Under the pieces are notes generated by a model. The model was not told where the DNA came from, ran no database searches, and saw nothing but the letters and a program-made list of their open reading frames with translations. Made by a program: the position numbers and the translations under genes. From Gliomastix tumulicola (lineage: Eukaryota; Ascomycota; Sordariomycetes; Hypocreales; Bionectriaceae), in contig BCHX01000001.1 of assembly GCA_001599755.1 (NCBI GenBank), positions 744,001 to 808,000 on the forward strand: a stretch of DNA of 64,000 nucleotides, written 5' to 3'. Positions 21,671 to 31,590 of the stretch are shown here, in pieces (within the stretch, counting starts at the first letter, position 1; the number at the start of each line of letters is the position of its first letter).

Positions 21671-21795
21671 TATGGAATCTCCCCACGAAGAACGAGCAGA
21701 CTGCATTCACTTCTCTCTAGCTCTCCAACTCTCTATTCATCAATATTCTCTCTCCTTCACTTATCCTCTACGAATACAAAACAACAATCTCCAAG

Positions 21796-22254
21796 ATGAA
21801 GTTCAACCTCTTCGACGCGGCCATCCTCCTGGCTCTTCCTCTCGCCGCCCAAGCTTGCGAGTTGAAGGTTCAATGGGTTACGAACTGGTCTGAGGCGGCA
21901 CTCCGCCGATACCAGGTCACTCTCATCACCAACCCTCGCAACGACGACCACCTCGGCCTCTACTGCAGCGGGCTCAGGGGAGCCCCCGTTAGCAACATCC
22001 AGTGCTTCTGGGATGTGGACGGCGGATTCAAGGCCGACGCTAGCTTCGCGGAAGGCGAAGGAGGCCATTCGTATGCTAACCCTCTCCCCCTCTCCCCAAC
22101 CCCTTTCTCTCCCGTCTATATGTATAAGTGCTGATGATATGGGCGCATCTCCTTTGCCTGCCTTTGTTGCTATAGGGACTATCTCACCATGCACAATGAA
22201 GCCGCCAGTCAGTTCAAGAGGAGCACTGGATGCGAGGTGATTCTGGATATTTAA
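21796..22254 (+). CDS. Small secreted four-cysteine protein, effector-like
   Basis: Exons 21796-22070 and 22176-22254; intron GTATGC to CTATAG, phase 2; 117 residues. Residues 1-20 (MKFNLFDAAILLALPLAAQA) are a clear signal peptide. The mature 97 residues contain four cysteines (21, 57, 70, 111), enough for two disulphides, and no TM helix. The second exon (SDYLTMHNEAASQFKRSTG then CEVILDI) supplies the fourth cysteine, which supports the splice. The mature part looks like a compact beta-rich fold (LKVQWVTNW, YQVTLIT, NIQCFWDVDG). Size, secretion and even cysteine number fit candidate effectors or small antimicrobial proteins, but no family is recognised and toxicity or host targeting cannot be inferred. 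Confidence 0.75.
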
Positions 22255-23029
22255 TTCTGCACTGAGCAGATGATGAAATGCAGAATGCGGCGGGCATGAC
22301 TGGGTGTCGTTATGGTCGCCTTGTCCATGAATGGTGGTCACGTGGGGTTTTCAGTTGAATACAAGTCAGTAGCTACTCCGCCAAGTTACAGGGAGGATGT
22401 CCCCTTTTCTCCTTCATAGGTAGTCTCTTGTAAGCAGCACAGAGAAATCATTAGGCTTGTCTCATTCTTGCTAGATTACCTGGGACATTTGTGAATACAT
22501 TGGTCGGGTTCAAAATTCATCCTGGCTGTTCGTGGTTGATCTTCCTTATGAGATAGTGTCATGGCTAGCACTTAGTCATTTAACCTTAACATATACTTGG
22601 CGCTACACTTCTTGTGGTGTTGACTCGTCTTCCCATGTCTATTGGACTGCGCTTCTAGCGCTGGGCATCTGACTCGTAGCCAAGCTGATTGTCCACCCGC
22701 CGTGGACTAACGGTTGAGTACGGCCTCTTCCTCAACCCCACTACTGGTCTACTCCGATTCCAATGAAGACGACGGAAACGCTGTCATTCCCAGTTGGACC
22801 TCTTCGATCAAGTGAAGCAATCTGCCCATGATATGCACGTATGCTGAAGCATGGTATCGCACAAAGGTTGATCGTCTGTGGGTTTTTCCTACCCGGGACT
22901 TGAAAGTGGCGTCCCCACCATGATAATAGGTTCTCCACTAAAATTTCAACGTCCTTCACCCAATGTGAGATTTCCAGCTCTTGCTTTTCTTCGAACCTTC
23001 GCCATGCGCTCTCACTCACAGACCTGATT
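22255..23029. other. Intergenic region
   Basis: Downstream flank of the secreted-protein gene and upstream flank of the Gemin2-like gene. Nothing else is recognised. A minus-strand ORF at 22741-23019 lacks domain-like sequence. Confidence 0.4.
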
Positions 23030-24840
23030 ATGTCTCAGAAACGCGACTTCTCCGACCTCGAGGATGGTGAGGTCTCCGACGGAGACTCGGGCCCCACCGC
23101 AGCATCAGAAGAGCAGCCGGAGCATCAGCAGCAGCAGCAGCCCAAACGCCTAAAGAAGAACTCCTCCCGCCATCGCCACCAGCACGCAGGCATCGACGCG
23201 ACATGGGGCCAGAAATCGGTCTTCTCCGGCGGCGACATCAAGAGAGGCGCGACCACGATCCCCGACGGTCTGGACGATGACTTTGAGGATGACTCCGATG
23301 CTATGGCCTACCTGGCGGCCGTGAGGTGCGTTGAAAGCCCCCCCCCCTTTGAGAAGATATCGCCTGTACCCGTCATGCTGAAGGTGGATTTCATTGTTGG
23401 CGTCGTTGCAGAGCGTTTCGTCTTGACACTCTTTGCAGTGCTAATGGGTAAGTATCATATAGGAAAGAGGCTCATGCTATACCGCATCTCTTGCGCGCGC
23501 CCATACACCAGATCGGGCCGCAGCTGCCTCCTGGTTTTGAGCAGGATATTCGTGGCGAGGAGAGCGACGGTGGCAGCGGCCAGGACTACGAGGATGGAGA
23601 TCCGGATGGCAGCGATGTCTACGAGGAGGGCGAGGAGGACCCCGTCGCTTGGTACGAGGACGGAGCCTACATCGCCCGACCGCTCTCCGAAGACAAGGAC
23701 GGAGAGTATGATCCCGAGGAGGAGGAGGAGGAGGAAGAGGAGGAGGGTGGCGACGAGCAGACAGCTAAGAGCTCATCCCCGGCAGCCATCCACACCGCCT
23801 ACTACCGCGCGCTCCTCGCCCAGTACGCCTCCCTCCGCACCCTCCTCCACACCGAACCGCCGCCGGACGCCTACGCCCGCCTCCCCCGGTACACGCCCAC
23901 CGAGGTCCGCGCCCTCACCGCAGGCACCACCATCGCCACCTGGGGCCGCGCCGTCCGCACCGCGGACCCGCTCCCGCTGCAGCTGGCCCTCATGTCCAAG
24001 GACTCGGTCCTCCGCCTCCTGCGCATCGTCGTCGGCGGCAAGTTCCTGCGCGCCGGGCATAACATCCCCGAGCGCACGAGCCGCTGGCTCTGGGCGCTGC
24101 TCGCGCGGCTGCCCGAGAGGGGCCAGCTGGACTACATGGAGATCGCGTGGGTCCGGGAGCTCGGGAAGAGGGCGGTGCTGCTGGGGACCAGTCTGACGCT
24201 CATGGCGGAGCTGAGGGCCGAGGTGGACAGTGGCGGGTTGGGCGTGCATGAGGGGTTTGATGCGAGCGAGAGTGAGGATGGGTTTGGCGCGTATGATGAC
24301 ACGGAGGTGGATGATGGCGTGGACAAGTCGTTGTCTAAGAAGGACGGCAAGGGCTCAGCAGACGATCTGGACGCTGCAGATGAGCCCGAGCCCGCCATAT
24401 CAAACCCCGCCACACCTCATACCAACGGACAGGGTAAGGAGGCAATACTGAAAGCCGGTTCGAAAGAGGAGGACGAACCTACCGAAAAATCAGGGGAGGA
24501 GGTGTCCAAAGCTCCTGGAGGGATGGAGGGGCCCCCCGACTCGGACCACGAGGACGGCGAGATATCTGATGGGGGGGACGTCCCAATGGATCTCGCCTCC
24601 AACGCGAGCTCCGAGGCCGGCGACGATCCAAAAGGTGATCTCGAGGACGCCAAGGCAAGACTCCTGGCACAAGTCGACGCAGCCGCTGCCGAGAACGAAC
24701 TCCTGACAGCTGAGGAGGAACGTCAGCGTGATGCACGGATGAACGTGCGCGCTACGGTGAACATGATACTTACGATTGTGGGCGAAGCATACGGACAGCG
24801 GGATCTGCTTGAGTTCCGAGATCCGTTCATTGGTATTTAG
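23030..24840 (+). CDS. Gemin2/Brr1-like SMN-complex subunit
   Basis: Exons 23030-23325 and 23463-24840, 557 residues. The intron is 137 nt, GTGCGT to ATATAG, with a GCTAAT branch site; the join restores YLAAVRKEAHAIPHLLRAP, which leads directly into IHQIGPQLPPGFEQ. The C-terminal half carries the family core: RWLWALLARLPERGQLDYME, IAWVRELGKRAVLLG and the closing block NMILTIVGEAYGQRDLLEFR. These match Gemin2 (SIP1), which binds SMN and the Sm proteins during cytoplasmic snRNP assembly; yeast Brr1 is a distant relative. The protein is longer than human Gemin2 (about 280 residues) because of two acidic inserts, a poly-Glu block near residues 190-200 and a disordered Ser/Asp-rich segment at about 360-500. 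Tandem CAG codons give a short Gln run near residue 33. Confidence 0.8.
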
Positions 24841-25288
24841 CAATCGAGGCACGACGAGCCTTTAATATGGTACAGTAGATTGTAAGGTATGGCGCGATCA
24901 GCAGGCTAGTCTGATTTTACTCTTATTTATTTCAGTCTGGCAAGGCAGACACCACTAGAATACCCCTTAGTATGTAATACCACAAGTATGAGCACGATAA
25001 TCCAATGCATCTCCAATGCTCCCGGCGGCTAAGTCAAGAGAAACATATATACCCAATCAGTCCTTCGACCCCATGCCAGCCCATCCTCGAAGCGTGGCCT
25101 TGATATCATCCCATCTAATCCCTAAACTCCCGCGCCGAAATACAACCACGGACGAGACTGATAGTCAAGTCCTCCGCCAAAATTGCAACCGCTCATGCCC
25201 AAAATCACTCGTACAACATGCGTCCCCATAAAGTCCATAGGGGACCACTCGTTCGATCTCTTCTTATACGTCGAGCACAAAAGATTGC
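24841..25288. other. Convergent 3' intergenic region
   Basis: 3' flanks of the Gemin2-like gene (plus) and the RNR inhibitor gene (minus). No further gene seen. Confidence 0.45.
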
Positions 25289-26044
25289 TCAGCCAGTCGT
25301 GTCCATCTCCCTGCCGTATACCAGAAAGTCGGCGTCCTCAAAGTCCTCGTCCATGGCCATGTTCTCCTGGTCCAAGGGCTTCAAAGCAGCTGTCTTGGTC
25401 ATTCGAGAACGCGGGATGGCCATCGGCCTGGCATTGTTCCCCCAGCCCGCAGGCGCCAGGCTCCGCGGGCTGATGAGGTCGGCTGTGTCAAAGGACGATG
25501 CCGCCGCAGTGCCTGCCACCCATTGATGAACGGGCTCCGCCTCCTCGTCGCCGAACGATCGCTTGCGTGCGCTCTTGCTGGAGACCGCGCTATCGGTGCT
25601 CTCCTGCGACAGCGTGAGCTCGGGGACATCGTCCAGTCCCGGCAGCCCCTCGCCCTCCTCCTCTTCCTCATCGTCCACCCTCACATCCGTCTGGCAGTCC
25701 AGACCTCCGACCTTGTTGATCCCGCAGAACGGCAGCAGCTCCCTCGATGCGGCTGCCCTCGCGGCGCTCCTAGCTACCGACGTCGTAGGCGTCGCATTGT
25801 CCGTCCACAGTTTAAATGCGCTGTGGCTGCTCGTCTTATATCCCTCGGGCACCGACTTGCGCACCCGCATGCCGACGCTGAGGAGGTTGGACTGCACATT
25901 GGCAGGCAGCGCAGGGCTGCGCAGAGGGGTCGATGCGGCGTCGCCAGCGGAGGACGTGCGTGGGCCGAAGAAGGAGGTAATCTGACGTTGGGAAGGGTCG
26001 GCGGCGGTGCCAGCGAAGGGACGCTTGACTCGTGGGTTCGACAT
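25289..26044 (-). CDS. Ribonucleotide reductase inhibitor (Spd1/Dif1/Sml1-type)
   Basis: Intronless, 251 residues. Residues 52-71 (SNLLSVGMRVRKSVPEGYKT) form the conserved core of the fungal RNR-inhibitor domain, followed by the expected short Lys/Leu segment. Proteins of this group restrain dNTP synthesis by binding or relocating ribonucleotide reductase and are removed in S phase. The N-terminus carries QRQITSFF (residues 19-26), a perfect PCNA-interacting (PIP) box of the form Q-x-x-I-x-x-F-F. In fission yeast Spd1 a related motif links PCNA binding to CRL4-Cdt2 destruction. An acidic stretch (DDEEEEEGEG) and an Arg/Ser-rich C-terminus ending near DFEDADFLVYGREMD complete it. The start is the first ATG of the frame. 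Confidence 0.85.
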   Translation of the reverse strand: MSNPRVKRPFAGTAADPSQRQITSFFGPRTSSAGDAASTPLRSPALPANVQSNLLSVGMRVRKSVPEGYKTSSHSAFKLWTDNATPTTSVARSAARAAASRELLPFCGINKVGGLDCQTDVRVDDEEEEEGEGLPGLDDVPELTLSQESTDSAVSSKSARKRSFGDEEAEPVHQWVAGTAAASSFDTADLISPRSLAPAGWGNNARPMAIPRSRMTKTAALKPLDQENMAMDEDFEDADFLVYGREMDTTG

Positions 26045-28044
26045 GGCGAGCTTGTCAGGCAGAGGCGAGGACGATGGCTTGTAGATATCGAGGTCAGGCA
26101 GACGAGGTGCGGTGCTGGACCCTGTCGATAGTGTGATCCGTATATGTTCGATGCAGTATCGTGATCCCAGTATGAGGGGTTAAGAGGGGTCTCGCTGCGC
26201 AATGACCTGTTTGCGCCGTGGTCTGTGATAGAGGGCCAGAGCTCTTCCGCGGAGCAAGCGACGGACCGAGATCGTTGGAACAAATATCGAATTCTTTTTT
26301 TTTTTTGCAAAGGCGCTCAATAGAAGAAAAGCAGCAGAGTGGAGAGTTGTCTGATTGCGCAAGGAAAAGAACGTTGAGTCGCAGAAAAAGCCGAGATGGG
26401 TTGGAAGAGGGACGGTTGCGTCAGAGGGACGGTTTCCGGGCAGGGATGGATTGGATTTGAAGCAGGAGGCTGGGAATTGTCTCTCCGGGCATTGGCTCAA
26501 TCTGGCCCAAAGTGGGTTTGGTGGGGCGAGCAGCTTTTTTACCACTCTAACTCAGGGTCGCGTTCCCGCGTTTCGCGTGTCTTAGTCAGCGAGTCTAGAA
26601 TCTGGGGACCATCGGAAGGTCACGTGAAGAATGCCTCGATGGAGCTGTCATGAATATTCGCCAGTGTGTTTAGTCATCAACATTCATGATGCCGCATTTT
26701 TGATAGCTTGTAATTACAAGCTGCCATATTAGAGAGAAAGAGATCATCTAAATTCCAAGGTCCCTCGCTACGTACTTCCGGAAGCTCGTGAAAATGATAG
26801 TGTGGGGATGTAGTGCCAGCAGCGTAATTGTAGGTTTAACCACCATCTTGTCCAACTTACCTGTGGGCGCCTTTCCAACCACTTGTGCATTGATACGTGA
26901 CTTGTAGTCAACATCTTGAACGGATTGAGAGTGTGGTTTGTGGCAAATAAACTACCTAATACATTATGGGGTGCGTATTGGACCTATATATATGAGGATA
27001 GGAGAGGAGAGGAAAGACCCCAAATCTTCATATGCCATCATTTAGGGTAGGACACATTGGGAGACACGTCGTCTCGGATGCTTCGATGATCAGTGCCCGG
27101 AGCACAATCTGAACACAATGACCCCCAAATACTGACAGGTGGCGTTCATGCACTACTTGAGATCATTGGCAGCTTGGGGCAAGAATTTGTACAATGTGGA
27201 AGAATCGAAGGTGTCATTGGTCCTCGGTGTAATGACAAAGTTGGAGGATGTGCGGGGAAGCCACACATCCATATGGATTTAGTGCCCGAGAACCGTGGCA
27301 CATCGACTTTGCGCTGTCTCGGGATGGACTTCTGGCCAGGCCTTGCATGGGTCATGGAGATACACGGACCACGCGGGCTGATGTCAACGCTGCAACCTAC
27401 CTGTTCGGCGTGAGTCACACCATCGATGGATCTCCCATGCACAACACACATCACTTCACGTGAGCACATCCCCAGTACATTCGTGGAAACCATTTGAATT
27501 CCGCAGAGCGTAGTGCACATCCTACAGCTACCAAGGACACCAGGGTATGCAGCGATCATCAACCAGCGGTTTCCACGTCCTCGCGCCCCCGGGGCCCTTC
27601 CCCAGAGGACGCTCATGAAAAGTTGCCTGCTCCAGCTCCAAAACCCATGCAGTGCTTTTTTAGATGTTCCTGCCTAAGAGACGACTCTCTCTGATACAAA
27701 GACGTGACGGTGTGTAAACGTAGAAAAAATGATGCATGAGTTAAAAGAGAAAAAAACTCAATGCTGCCATGCGAGATATCCGGAGACCCCCCCAAAACGC
27801 CCCGAGAAGTTTTTGAGGTAGTTCCATCTTCTATCTGCAAAACGAGGAGGGTGGTCGATTATGGTGTGCGTGGGAGAGGGAGAGAGAGAAATTGGTCGAT
27901 TGTCGGTCGTTTGTGTCTAAGCGCCCAAGTCGAACATGTTGATTCTTTTTGCAGATTCGAGATGACCACCGTTTGTTGAGATGAACCGTAAGAGTCGTGA
28001 ATACCCAAAGAAAGAAACAACTACAAGGGTGAACTTGCAGCCGT
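26045..28044. other. Two-kilobase intergenic region
   Basis: The left part is the promoter side of the RNR inhibitor and contains an SCB-like site cluster at 26559-26579 (separate entry). A poly-T run lies at 26295-26306. The remaining part, to RPS27's 3' end, has no convincing gene on either strand; ORFs of 66-156 codons here lack domain-like composition. Confidence 0.45.
26559..26579 (-). promoter_or_regulatory. Possible SBF/MBF-type G1/S element
   Basis: On the sense strand of the RNR inhibitor the segment reads CACGCGAAACGCGGGAACGC, containing CGCGAAA, the SCB consensus CRCGAAA, about 530 bp before the start codon. RNR control genes are commonly G1/S-regulated. The match is short and could be chance. 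Confidence 0.3.
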
Positions 28045-28581
28045 TTACTTCCTTCGGAAAGAGCAGCCCTCGGTCAGGCGGGCCTTGCCACCAGTGGGCT
28101 GGCACAGGACGGTGGTGCAGCCCTGGCAGATGACGACGGTCTGGGCGTGCGAGAAGACGGTGGTGATGGTGAAGCAGCCGGGGCACTTGACGTCCATGAA
28201 GAAGGAGCGGGGGGCGGGCACGAGGGTCTGCCAGACGTGTCAGTAAGGACGGAGGTGTCGATTTGATGGATATCGTGGGCGTTGGAGCGTACCTTGAGCT
28301 TGTGCTTCTTGGCCTCGGCGGCCGGCGCAGGGTTCAGAAGATCAATAGCGAGAACCTGGAAAAAACCTCGTTAGCAATAGTTCTCGATGCGTTCTCTCGA
28401 TCGCCGTGAAAAAATGGCAGCAGTTCAACGTGCTGTGCGGGCATTCCGCCACCCCAGTGCGAAGAAATCCCAGCTGGCCCGAAAAGACCACCCAGACCCT
28501 GATCCATTTTCCGCCCTTCACCAGGCGTCCCCCCCCATTGCGCCGTGTTCCAAAAAGTGGCAGGATTTTGTCGCTTACCAT
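28045..28581 (-). CDS. rps27: 40S ribosomal protein S27 (eS27)
   Basis: Three coding exons: an ATG-only first exon at 28579-28581 directly followed by GTAAGC; a second of about 21 codons ending near 28294 (start VLAIDLLNPAP, end KKHKLK before GTACGC); and a third at 28045-28227 (TLVPAPRSFFMDVKCPGCF to TEGCSFRRK). The total is 82 residues, identical in length to yeast Rps27. The C4 zinc finger is complete: CPGC near residue 37 and CQGC near residue 56, plus the family end CSFRRK. It is a small-subunit structural protein. The branch site for intron 1 is GCTAAC. My count of exon 2 is off by one base against the frame, so the exact exon 2 boundary should be taken as approximate. The gene is divergent from PLP2. 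Confidence 0.93.
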
Positions 28582-29062
28582 CTTGACTGATTGACTCGAG
28601 AGGAATTGAGTGTCGGGATCTTGCGAGGTAGCGGGTGTGGGATGACGAGATCGTTCGACGGCTTTCGAGGCTTCGGAAGTTGCGTGAAGAGGAGGTGAGG
28701 AAAAGTTCTGGTGATAGGTGGAGGTCTTGACTGGCCCTCTTTCCACAGGTTGCGGAGTAGGGTTGACGACCTAGCACGTGACTTGGAAACTTTGAAATTG
28801 TGTGATTGGGTGGGGAGTGCGAAGTATCCACTAAGGGACCCGAAGGAGAGCTTGGAGAGGTGCCCGAAAGAAGTTATGCAAGAGCTCCACTAAAAAGTTG
28901 TGCATTTTATGCCAGGCAGCCAGAAGTGGGGTATCTTGGTGGGATTGCTGCCTTGGGGACGATGATGAAGCTTCGAGGCAAGCAGCTTCTCGTCCTCGAC
29001 CATTCTTCGCCCTCGCTTTGATTTGGACGAATCTTTTCGCACACTGAGCCATCATTTCCACC
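28582..29062. promoter_or_regulatory. Bidirectional promoter region of RPS27 and PLP2
   Basis: 481 bp between divergent start codons. No specific element is identified beyond pyrimidine-rich leader sequence on the RPS27 side. Confidence 0.4.
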
Positions 29063-29893
29063 ATGGCAGCACCGGCAGACCAGCGTATTGCCGTCCCCAT
29101 TGACGACCCGAATGCAGACACGGAATGGTAAGCTCTACCCCTCCTTTTGCTGTGATGGCGGGGTTCTAACAACACCAGGAACGACATTCTGCGCAAGCAT
29201 GGGGTCATCCCAGAGAAGCCACCGAGTCCCACGCCGATGATCGAGGAGGCCATTCTAGAAGGGCGCCGACTAGCACACGAGAACCGGCTAGAAGGGAAGG
29301 ACTTCGACGAGCTCGACGAGCTAGAAGACGAGGAGGACGAGGCGTTCCTCGAGCAATACCGACAGAAGCGCATGGCCGAGCTCAGCAACATACAGAAGAA
29401 GGCTGTTCACGGCAGCGTATACCCGCTATCGAAGCCCGAATACCAGAGAGAGGTGACCGATGCCTCGGCGAAGGGACCCGTGCTGGTAAACCTGACGTCG
29501 GGTATGGGGACCAACGTTGAGTCAAGGTTACTCTCGGAGCTGTGGCGCCAGGCCGCGAAGGAGTACGGAGACATCAAGTTCTGCGAGATCAGAGCCAGTC
29601 AAGCGATCGAGAACTACCCGGACCGAAACTGCCCGACGATATTGGTGTACAACAAAGGTGATATTGTGAAGCAAATCGTCACACTGCTCACCATCGGGGG
29701 CACGCGAGTTAACATGCAAAACATCGACAATATCTTGGTGGAGATTGGGGCGGTTGCCGACACAGATATGAGGGTGGTCAAGAGGAGGAGAGCAGCGGAG
29801 GATGCTGAGGAGGAGCGGTTGGCGGGCAAGACAATCAAGACAGGGACTGCTGGGAGATCCAGAGATGACAGTGATGATGATGATTGGGATTGA
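29063..29893 (+). CDS. plp2: Phosducin-like protein 2 (Plp2 type)
   Basis: Exons 29063-29127 and 29179-29893, 259 residues. The intron is 51 nt with a CTAAC branch 10 nt before the CCAG acceptor, and the join gives DTEWNDILRKHGVIPEKPPS, the family's N-terminal signature. A charged helix (FDELDELEDEEDEAFLEQYR) is followed by the thioredoxin-like fold (about 95-225: VLVNLTSG, IKFCEIRASQAIENYPDRNC, PTILVYNKGDIVKQIVTLL) and an acidic C-terminus (SDDDDWD). The Plp2 group acts with the CCT chaperonin in folding actin, tubulin and other clients in the cytosol and is essential in yeast. The fold carries no CxxC redox pair, as usual for phosducin-like proteins. Confidence 0.9.
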
Positions 29894-30237
29894 AGTGCTG
29901 TACACCAGAGGACGAAGTGCATGGAGGCGCTGGGAGCTTTGCTTGTAGTGCCACAGCCCATGCGCCACATGTGAAGGTATCCCAGCCACGTTTCCCAGGC
30001 TCAAAATTCAAAACTCTAAAATCTTGAGGTTGAGATTTCTCCGCCCGCACATCTCACAATTCTGCATCAACAATCCGCCTCATTTCCGTCGCCATCACCA
30101 TCCCATATCGAAGGCCCTTGCACGCGATTGGCACGATTCGGATATCTGACGAGCGACGCATCGTGTAAGTATCCACGTGGGTCATCCAGGGAGTAGGCAA
30201 CGAACACTAATGTCAAGCAGGCACAGCTGGATACGCC

Positions 30238-31019
30238 ATGGCTTCGAAATCTGGTGCTCATTCGAGCCGTGGAGAGCCCTCCCAGCAGCAACAACTATGG
30301 TTCTTCCTGAGCGAAACCATGCAAGACACCGGCTTCAAGCAGGGCGACGCCACTCTTGCCGATGTCAAGAAGATGGACCTCACCCTCCAGCAATGCCTAA
30401 AGCTCAGCGGTGCCAAAGGCCAAGCTCAAGACTTCTCATTCTGGATTCATTCCCAGAGCATGAAGTCTGCTGTCCAGATGCTGACTGACGAGAGTATCGT
30501 TGGGACATACAAGCTCTATTGCGCCAATGATCCAATTATCCTGATCATCATTCGAAAGTCAGACGACCCATCTCCAAACAGCTCCCTTACTCCATCGCAT
30601 GCTGCTTCACTTGCTGCCCGCCAGCACAAGTCTGCCCGTCGTGGCCTCCTTGCCCCTGAACTCTTCGTTCAGCCTAGGACCAGACATATTTCTGGCAGCA
30701 CCGACATGGAAACTTTCGAAGAGATTGTCGATGAGGAGCAAATGGTGTCTCTAATCAAAGATGGAGAAACATTCACATTTACCCGCGATTATCTGAAAGG
30801 TATATACATATCTTCTGCCCCTCCTGGTACACCCACATAAGGCTAATCCTTGCTCCAGGATGGATCGACTCCGAGATCGCCAATTTGAAGTCCCCTACAG
30901 ATATCACTGTTCAGTCTCTGGGAGCTGATATGCAGATGAAGGATGTGCATCTGACCGCAGATGTTTGGCAGACCCATTTGATTCGCGGTCCATGGAAGAG
31001 CTCATTCGCCGACATCTAG
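30238..31019 (+). CDS. Unknown protein upstream of an in-frame TAG
   Basis: Exons 30238-30799 and 30859-31019; intron GTATAT to CTCCAG, phase 1; 240 residues. No family recognised. Residues 18-100 look like a small folded domain (LWFFLSETMQDTGF, ADVKKMDLTLQQCLKL, IVGTYKLYCANDPIILIIIR), followed by a basic Ser-rich linker and a C-terminal segment around DETFEEIVDEEQM-type acidic helix. The TAG at 31017-31019 is followed, in the same frame and only 3 nt later, by the ATG of the next reading frame. A weak phase-0 intron (GTGCAT at 30945 to CATCTAG at 31019) would remove the stop and fuse both into one protein of about 370 residues. Readthrough or a recent nonsense change are the other explanations. 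Confidence 0.55.
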
Positions 31020-31022
31020 GAC

Positions 31023-31490
31023 ATGTCAGTTCGTGCTCAGGCCAAGCGCGAGGAGATTCTCGCCGAGCTCCATGCTGCGAACCCTGCTTTTCAGAAAGCT
31101 TGCATGGATTTCATCAGTGATCTACGCCAATTCGGCCGAAACGACAAGGCCAGGAAGCGACTTGAAGACACCGGAGATCAATACTACATTGGACAGCCGT
31201 ATTTTAATGCCGATACTCGCCGCAAGATTCTTGAGCTCCCCATTACTACCGGCATCCTCCAAAATGCCCTCGATGGGCTGGCGGCGAAGCGGCAGGGAAG
31301 CACGATCTGCGCTTCCCATGATCTTTCGCCCATCTTCGAAGCTGCTTTGGGCGTCACTTGGGATAAGACTAAGGGCAGAGCTTCGGCTACAGTCGCAAAG
31401 TCAGCTGGATCTGGGTTGACCTTCAGAGCCAAGACTCTGATCAAGCAGGGAAGCCAGATGTTCAAGAAGGGCAAGCGTGGAGGACAGTGA
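31023..31490 (+). CDS. Unknown protein, paralogue of the convergent gene to its right
   Basis: 155 residues, in frame with the preceding gene across a TAG. Conserved-looking blocks are DISDLRQ-type helix then DTGDQYYIGQPYF, and ASHDLSPIFEAALGVTWDKT, followed by a basic tail (FKKGKRGG). The minus-strand neighbour (31591-32178) has corresponding blocks: TTDEHYLSLPYFSP and HHLAPMYASLFGVDLKEMQ. The shared order, DxxYYxxxPYF then (D/H)LxP(I/M)(F/Y)xxxxGV, indicates that the two are paralogues. If the stop is bypassed, this would be the C-terminal domain of the gene at 30238. Family and function unknown. Confidence 0.6.
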   Translation: MSVRAQAKREEILAELHAANPAFQKACMDFISDLRQFGRNDKARKRLEDTGDQYYIGQPYFNADTRRKILELPITTGILQNALDGLAAKRQGSTICASHDLSPIFEAALGVTWDKTKGRASATVAKSAGSGLTFRAKTLIKQGSQMFKKGKRGGQ

Positions 31491-31590
31491 TGATTGGTAC
31501 GAGCACTCATATATCAAAAGTCGTGATGGATGCGAGGATGATACGGGTAGCATTATTCATATCTACTCAGGGCGACGAATTGAACGATGA

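Larger units (their letters stand above)
20589..21795. other. Intergenic region with an imperfect direct repeat
   Basis: Contains a 96-codon minus-strand ORF (20551-20841) of plausible but unrecognised composition. At 21341-21481 there is a pair of about 65-bp diverged direct repeats (separate entry), followed by the TATA box and leader of the secreted protein gene. No other gene is seen. Confidence 0.45.
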
